Notes under the pieces: generated by a model
The model's input: the letters and a program-made list of their open reading frames with translations, nothing else
Databases searched by the model: none
What the model was told of the DNA's origin: nothing
DNA from: Ligilactobacillus pobuzihii E100301 = KCTC 13174
Lineage (GTDB): Bacteria > Bacillota > Bacilli > Lactobacillales > Lactobacillaceae
Direction of reading: 5' to 3'
Assembly: GCF_000349725.1 (NCBI RefSeq)
Contig: NZ_KB714687.1
Location: forward strand, 1-64,000
Length of the DNA: 64,000 nt
Shown here: in pieces, positions 60,110 through 64,000 of the stretch
How positions within the stretch are numbered: the first letter of the stretch is position 1
Layout: the number at the start of each line of letters is the position of its first letter
Made by a program: the position numbers and the translations under genes

Positions 60110-60799
60110 ATGGCAAAGAAAAGCAAGAAATATTTAGAAGCCGCTAAACAGGTTGAAGCAAACAAAGAATACCAACTTGACGAAGCAATCAGCTTGGTTA
60201 AGAAGATCGACTTTGCTAACTTCGATGCAGGTATCGAAGCAGCTTTCAAATTAAACGTAGATACAAAGCAAGCAGACCAACAATTACGTGGTGCTGTTGT
60301 GCTTCCTAATGGTACTGGTAAAGACCAAACTGTTGTTGTCTTTGCAAAAGGTCCTAAGGCACAAGAAGCTAAAGATGCCGGTGCTGATGTTGTCGGTGAC
60401 GATGACTTAGTTGCTCGTATCCAAGATGGCTGGTTGGACTTTGACGTAGCCATTGCTACGCCAGACATGATGGCTCAAGTAGGTCGTTTAGGCCGTGTTC
60501 TTGGACCAAAAGGTTTGATGCCTAACCCTAAGACAGGTACTGTAACAATGGACGTTAACAAAGCTGTTACAGAATCTAAAGCTGGTAAAGTTACTTATAG
60601 AACTGACCGTGACGGTAACGTTCATGTTTCGTTAGGTAAAGTTTCATTTAGCGAAGATGCTATTAAAGGTAACTTTGAGACTATCAGCAATGTGATCGCA
60701 AAGTCTCGTCCATCATCTGTTAAAGGTATTTATGTAGAACATGTATCTTTAGCATCGACATTTGGCCCAAGTGTTACACTTGATGTTTCATCTCTTTAA
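60110..60799 (+). CDS. rplA: 50S ribosomal protein L1
   Basis: L1 is the mobile stalk of the E site and an autogenous repressor in many bacteria. The 229 residues include [20 protein letters not shown], divided over the hinge, and the ending typical of the family. CAAGGAGG precedes the ATG. A terminator closes rplK-rplA. Confidence 0.98.
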   Translation: MAKKSKKYLEAAKQVEANKEYQLDEAISLVKKIDFANFDAGIEAAFKLNVDTKQADQQLRGAVVLPNGTGKDQTVVVFAKGPKAQEAKDAGADVVGDDDLVARIQDGWLDFDVAIATPDMMAQVGRLGRVLGPKGLMPNPKTGTVTMDVNKAVTESKAGKVTYRTDRDGNVHVSLGKVSFSEDAIKGNFETISNVIAKSRPSSVKGIYVEHVSLASTFGPSVTLDVSSL

Positions 60800-60824
60800 T
60801 TTAAAAAATTAAATTAGAAAGTAT

Positions 60825-60871
60825 TGTTGACTTCTATTTATGTACATGTTACATTTATAGAGGTCAATTTT
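60825..60871 (+). terminator. Terminator after rplA
   Basis: TTGACTTCTAT pairs with ATAGAGGTCAA (11 pairs, one G-T), followed by TTTTTG. The left arm also looks like a -35 box (TTGACT, with TACATT 17 bases on), so part of the rplJ promoter could overlap it. Confidence 0.82.
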
Positions 60872-60879
60872 TGTATATG

Positions 60880-60980
60880 ATTCTACCTAAGACTCAGGTG
60901 GCTTAAGCCTTAATATCCTGCCGAGGAGTAAAGTAATTTATTCTCTCTCTGTGTCTTGGTGGATACGGAGCTTTTTTATT
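60880..60980 (+). promoter_or_regulatory. L10 leader with intrinsic terminator
   Basis: The leader of rplJ-rplL contains the segment CTCAGGTGGCTTAAGC and CCTGCCGAGGAG, which resemble the L10 leader known in Firmicutes, then CTCTGTGTC (60947-60955) pairing with GATACGGAG (60962-60970) and six T, an intrinsic terminator 45 bases before rplJ. In Bacillus, L10(L12)4 binding to this leader causes premature termination; the layout here supports the same control. Confidence 0.8.
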
Positions 60981-61021
60981 TGTATAAGAAAGTTTCACAC
61001 AACGACTGGGAGGTGAATCAA

Positions 61022-61525
61022 GTGAGTAAAGAAGTTATTGCCAAAAAAGCTGAAATTGTTGACAGTGTTGTTGAAAAATTCAATAATGCTTCATCAGTCG
61101 TCGTCGTCGATTATCGTGGCTTGACGGTTGAAGAAGTTACTGATTTACGTAAGCAATTGCGTGATTCTGGCGTTGAGATGCGTGTTGTTAAAAACACATT
61201 CTTAAAACGTGCTGCAGACAAAGCAGGCTATGAAGGCTTAGACGAAGTATTTGCAGGACCAACTGCAGTTGCATTCGGTAGCGAAGATGTTGCCGCTCCT
61301 GCACGTGTGATCGCTAAATTTGCTGAAGACAACGAAGCATTAAGCATCAAAGGTGGCGTTATCGAAGGAAAGGTTTCTTCAATCGAAGATATCAATGCTC
61401 TTTCCAAGTTGCCAGACCGCGACGGCTTATTGTCAATGTTGCTTTCAGTATTGCAAGCACCAGTGCGCAATGTCGCTTATGCTGTTAAAGCAGTTGCTGA
61501 CAACAAGGATGAAGATGCAGCCTAA
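61022..61525 (+). CDS. rplJ: 50S ribosomal protein L10
   Basis: L10 anchors the L7/L12 stalk. The start is GTG 61022 behind GGGAGGTGA (167 aa, [13 protein letters not shown]); the frame extends upstream into the leader terminator, which excludes the longer form. The rRNA-binding part has [16 protein letters not shown], and the C-terminal helix binds L12 dimers. rplL follows. Confidence 0.97.
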   Translation: MSKEVIAKKAEIVDSVVEKFNNASSVVVVDYRGLTVEEVTDLRKQLRDSGVEMRVVKNTFLKRAADKAGYEGLDEVFAGPTAVAFGSEDVAAPARVIAKFAEDNEALSIKGGVIEGKVSSIEDINALSKLPDRDGLLSMLLSVLQAPVRNVAYAVKAVADNKDEDAA

Positions 61526-61571
61526 GGTTGTATTTTAAATATATTTGATTAAAAATTTGGAGGAAATCAAA

Positions 61572-61940
61572 ATGGCATTAGATACAGAAAAAATCATTGC
61601 TGACCTTAAAGAAGCCAGCATTCTTGAATTAAACGATTTAGTTTCAGCTATCGAAGAAGAATTCGGTGTTTCAGCTGCTGCTCCAGTTGCAGCTGCAGGT
61701 GCTGCAGGTGGCGACGATGCTGCTGAACAAACAGAATTCGACGTTGAATTAGCTAGCGAAGGTACAGCTAAGGTTAAGACTATTAAGGCTGTCAAAGACA
61801 TCACTGGTCTTGGCTTGAAAGACGCTAAGGGCTTGGTTGATGGTCTTCCATCAGTTATCAAGGAAGGCGTTTCTAAGGAAGAAGCTGAAGACATCAAGGC
61901 AAAACTTGACGAAGTTGGCGCTACAGTTAACCTTAAATAG
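61572..61940 (+). CDS. rplL: 50S ribosomal protein L7/L12
   Basis: L7/L12 is the multicopy stalk protein that recruits translational GTPases. I use ATG 61572 (122 aa) behind TTGGAGG. It has the dimerisation domain, the Ala/Gly-rich hinge (about 37-52) and the C-terminal domain with [19 protein letters not shown] strong terminator follows. Confidence 0.98.
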   Translation: MALDTEKIIADLKEASILELNDLVSAIEEEFGVSAAAPVAAAGAAGGDDAAEQTEFDVELASEGTAKVKTIKAVKDITGLGLKDAKGLVDGLPSVIKEGVSKEEAEDIKAKLDEVGATVNLK

Positions 61941-61958
61941 TCATTCATTGAAATGTCG

Positions 61959-61989
61959 GGCACCCCTCGGAAATGAGGGGTGTCTTTTT
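61959..61989 (+). terminator. Terminator of rplJ-rplL
   Basis: GGCACCCCTC pairs with GAGGGGTGTC around GGAAAT and is followed by TTTTT. Confidence 0.94.
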
Positions 61990-62034
61990 GTGTTCATTTA
62001 TAAAAACTTCCTCTAAAGGTTTAGGGGGTCAATA

Positions 62035-62245
62035 TATAAGAATGTAACGTAAACTTGGGCGAAGTAAGTCTCGTAAGAGAAAATGTGATGCAAACTTGGG
62101 CGAAGTAAGTCTCGTAAGAGAAAATGTGATACAAACTTCAGCGAAGTAAGTCTCACAAGAGAAAATGTGATACAAACTTCAGCGAAGTAAATCTCACAAG
62201 TAGAAATGTGATGCAAACTCCGGCGAAGTAAGCAATACAAGTTAT
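62035..62245 (+). repeat. 41-bp tandem repeat array 3 (5 units)
   Basis: GAAGTAAG anchors at 62061, 62102, 62143, 62184 and 62225, exactly 41 apart. This is the best-conserved array: adjacent units are nearly identical. TCACA or TCGTA faces TGTGA at the same phase as in arrays 1 and 2, and some units also have CTTC-AGC-GAAG. The array lies between the rplL terminator and the topB promoter. An ORF on the opposite strand (62013-62252) is only a by-product of the repeat. Confidence 0.92.
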
Positions 62246-62323
62246 TCAGCATGAAATTGTTTGCTGTAGTTAGGCAGTCAGTTTGTTGCTGACTTTGCGA
62301 TAGTCGTTTTGCGCTTAGAAATA

Positions 62324-62332
62324 TGCTACACT
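62324..62332 (+). promoter_or_regulatory. Possible extended -10 promoter of topB
   Basis: TGC-TACACT (62324-62332) with a poor -35, 40 bases before the topB start and behind array 3. Confidence 0.45.
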
Positions 62333-62372
62333 CAATAGGGTAAATGTGTACGCGAAAGGAATATTATTTAAT

Positions 62373-64000
62373 ATGAAACAATTGATCCTGGCAGAAAAGC
62401 CAAGTGTAGCCCGTGATCTAAGTAAGACGTTAGGTGCTACGCAAAAACATAAAAATTATTTTGAAGGAGATAAGGTCGTAGTGACCTGGGCTTTAGGACA
62501 TCTGTTAGGGCTGCAAATGCCTGAAGATCTGCATAAAAATTGGGGTAAGTGGCAGTTAGAAACTTTACCAATGTTGCCTAAAAAAATCGGCATCAAGCCG
62601 CTACCAAAAACCCAAGGTCAATTGAAAACGATCAAAAGTTTGGCCAAGCGAAAAGATATTAAAGAAGCGGTGATAGCGACAGATGCTGGGCGAGAAGGAG
62701 AACTTGTTGCGCGATGGATCTTGCAATATATCCGGTTTAATAAGCCAGTCAAACGGCTGTGGATCTCTTCGCAGACAACTAAGTCGGTCAAGGAAGGTTT
62801 TAAATCATTGAAACCTGCCAAGCAATACGATGACCTCTATTACTCAGCTCTAGCGCGCGCCAAGGCAGATTGGTTAGTTGGTTTGAATGTGACAAGAGCA
62901 TTGACAGTTAAGTATGATGATAGTTTGTCAGCTGGACGAGTTCAAACACCGACCTTAGCTCAAGTTGACAAGCAAGCACAAAAAATCAATCAGTTTAAGC
63001 CCCAAAAATACTATATGATCGATTTAGAGGTCGATGGGAAAAAAGCTCACCGCCAGCAAAAAGATAAGTTTGAAATCAAGGATATGAAGTCAGCTCAAGC
63101 AGTGGTCAAAGAGCTTGACCAACAACACGGTAAGGTAGTCGATATTACGCATAAAGATAAATCGCAACAGGCCCCGTTGCCTTATGACCTGACCGAGTTA
63201 CAACGTGAAGCTAATCAGGCTTATGGTTATTCAGCTAAAAAGACTTTATCTTTAGTTCAGAGTCTGTATGAGGTCCATAAGATCGTGTCTTATCCGCGAA
63301 CTGACAGCAAATATTTGAGTTCTGACCTCAAGTCGACTATGAAAGAACGGCTGCAAGCAATCAGTAATTTGGTACCAGAAGCCAAAAATTATTTGGCCAA
63401 TGGTAGTCAAGTCGTTTTGAAAAAAGTTTTCAATGATAAAAAAGTGACTGACCACCATGCGTTGATCCCAACAGAACAAAAACCGCGTTACGATAAATTA
63501 TCACAGGATGAACATCGAATCTATACAATGATCACGCGACGTTTCGCTGGGTTATTTGCCCAGCCTTATCAAACTAAACAAGAAAAGATTACTGTTCAGT
63601 TTGGCAGTGATAAATTTGTTTTTAACCAGGAAAAAGTGATCGAATCTGGATGGAAGGGTGAAAGAATCCAAGATGTAAGTCAACGCGACTGGCAAATGGG
63701 TGAACAAATTAGTCCTAAATTTAAGATCTCGGCTGAACAAACAGCACCACCAGCTCCTTTAAGTGAAGGCAGTCTGTTAGCTAAGATGGAAAAGTATGGT
63801 TTAGGGACACCGGCTACTCGTGCTGAGATCATTGAAAAATTGGTACGGACAGAATTAATGGAACGCACTAATAAAAGCCTTCAAGTTACCCCTAAAGGAC
63901 GACAGTTGCTTCAACTGGTCAATCCAGCCTTAGTTACACCAGAATTGACTGCTAAATGGGAAAAACAATTAGAACAGATCGCACATGGTAAATACAATAG
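62373..64000 (+). CDS. topB: DNA topoisomerase III (3' end outside the window)
   Basis: A type IA topoisomerase of which the first 542 codons are inside the window; the frame is open to the edge. ATG 62373 follows AAAGGAA. The TOPRIM domain starts MKQLILAEKPSVARD and has the acidic ATDAGREGE motif (near 105-113). The DNA-binding domain has SAGRVQTPTLA. The active-site Tyr is in SYPRTDS (near 309). The length and the lack of C-terminal zinc fingers up to the edge suggest TopB rather than TopA. Its role in decatenation of recombination intermediates fits the presence of recQ in this region. Confidence 0.93.
   Translation, partial: MKQLILAEKPSVARDLSKTLGATQKHKNYFEGDKVVVTWALGHLLGLQMPEDLHKNWGKWQLETLPMLPKKIGIKPLPKTQGQLKTIKSLAKRKDIKEAVIATDAGREGELVARWILQYIRFNKPVKRLWISSQTTKSVKEGFKSLKPAKQYDDLYYSALARAKADWLVGLNVTRALTVKYDDSLSAGRVQTPTLAQVDKQAQKINQFKPQKYYMIDLEVDGKKAHRQQKDKFEIKDMKSAQAVVKELDQQHGKVVDITHKDKSQQAPLPYDLTELQREANQAYGYSAKKTLSLVQSLYEVHKIVSYPRTDSKYLSSDLKSTMKERLQAISNLVPEAKNYLANGSQVVLKKVFNDKKVTDHHALIPTEQKPRYDKLSQDEHRIYTMITRRFAGLFAQPYQTKQEKITVQFGSDKFVFNQEKVIESGWKGERIQDVSQRDWQMGEQISPKFKISAEQTAPPAPLSEGSLLAKMEKYGLGTPATRAEIIEKLVRTELMERTNKSLQVTPKGRQLLQLVNPALVTPELTAKWEKQLEQIAHGKYN

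Noticed and set aside
62013-62252. 79-codon ORF on the minus strand over array 3
   Set aside because: A 41-bp period shifts the reading frame in each unit, so the open frame is a by-product of the repeats. No ribosome binding site.

Overview
The window is a piece of chromosome from an AT-rich, low-GC Gram-positive bacterium, almost certainly a lactic acid bacterium of the family Lactobacillaceae. The evidence is the gene order ctsR-clpC-rpoB-rpoC without mcsA/mcsB, an rpsL-rpsG-fusA block, one long S10/spc/alpha ribosomal cluster followed by ecfA1-ecfA2-ecfT-truA-rplM-rpsI, the C1-type cysteine aminopeptidase PepC, and strong AGGAGG ribosome binding sites with many TTG and GTG starts. I do not assign a species.

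Layout. 1-450: four tRNA genes (Gly, Arg, Pro, Pro). 0.7-3.8 kb: ctsR-clpC behind a CtsR operator. 3.9-11.5 kb: rpoB-rpoC with a long structured leader. 11.5-12.2 kb: a lone, oppositely oriented prepilin peptidase gene. 12.4-15.7 kb: rpsL-rpsG-fusA. 15.7-16.3 kb: a gene-free stretch rich in palindromes. 16.3-30.7 kb: rpsJ to rplQ, interrupted by a terminator after secY and by separate adk and infA units. 31-35.5 kb: the ECF vitamin-transporter energising module, truA, rplM-rpsI. 35.6-45.7 kb: single-gene units (nadE, an unknown gene, recQ, a SprT-like gene, tRNA-Leu, a FabH paralogue, an LCP protein, an AEC transporter, a secreted CHAP hydrolase and a truncated copy of it). 45.7-58.2 kb: gpmA-like, pepC, rpiA, dut, radA, PIN/TRAM, gltX, cysS, mrnC, rlmB, yacP. 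58.3-61.9 kb: rpmG, secE, nusG, rplK-rplA, rplJ-rplL. 62.4 kb to the end: the 5' part of a topoisomerase III gene.

Functionally this is mostly the gene-expression core: RNA polymerase, the translation factors EF-G and IF-1, most ribosomal proteins, NusG/SecE/SecY, two aminoacyl-tRNA synthetases and rRNA-processing or modifying enzymes. Several operons carry leaders with hairpins or intrinsic terminators that fit autogenous control (rpoB, rpsL, rpsJ, rplM, rplK, rplJ). Cell-envelope functions form a second theme: LCP ligase, CHAP hydrolase, SecY.

The most unusual content is non-coding. Three intergenic arrays (about 46445-46820, 54600-54845 and 62035-62245) consist of diverged tandem repeats whose period is exactly 41 bp in every unit I could measure. 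All three share anchor motifs and a small inverted repeat in the same phase. I do not recognise this family. Second, the CHAP hydrolase gene and a truncated downstream copy both have a perfect match to the WalR (YycF) box at the same position relative to the predicted promoter. Third, a degenerate dispersed intergenic element occurs at 36.5 kb and 50.1 kb.
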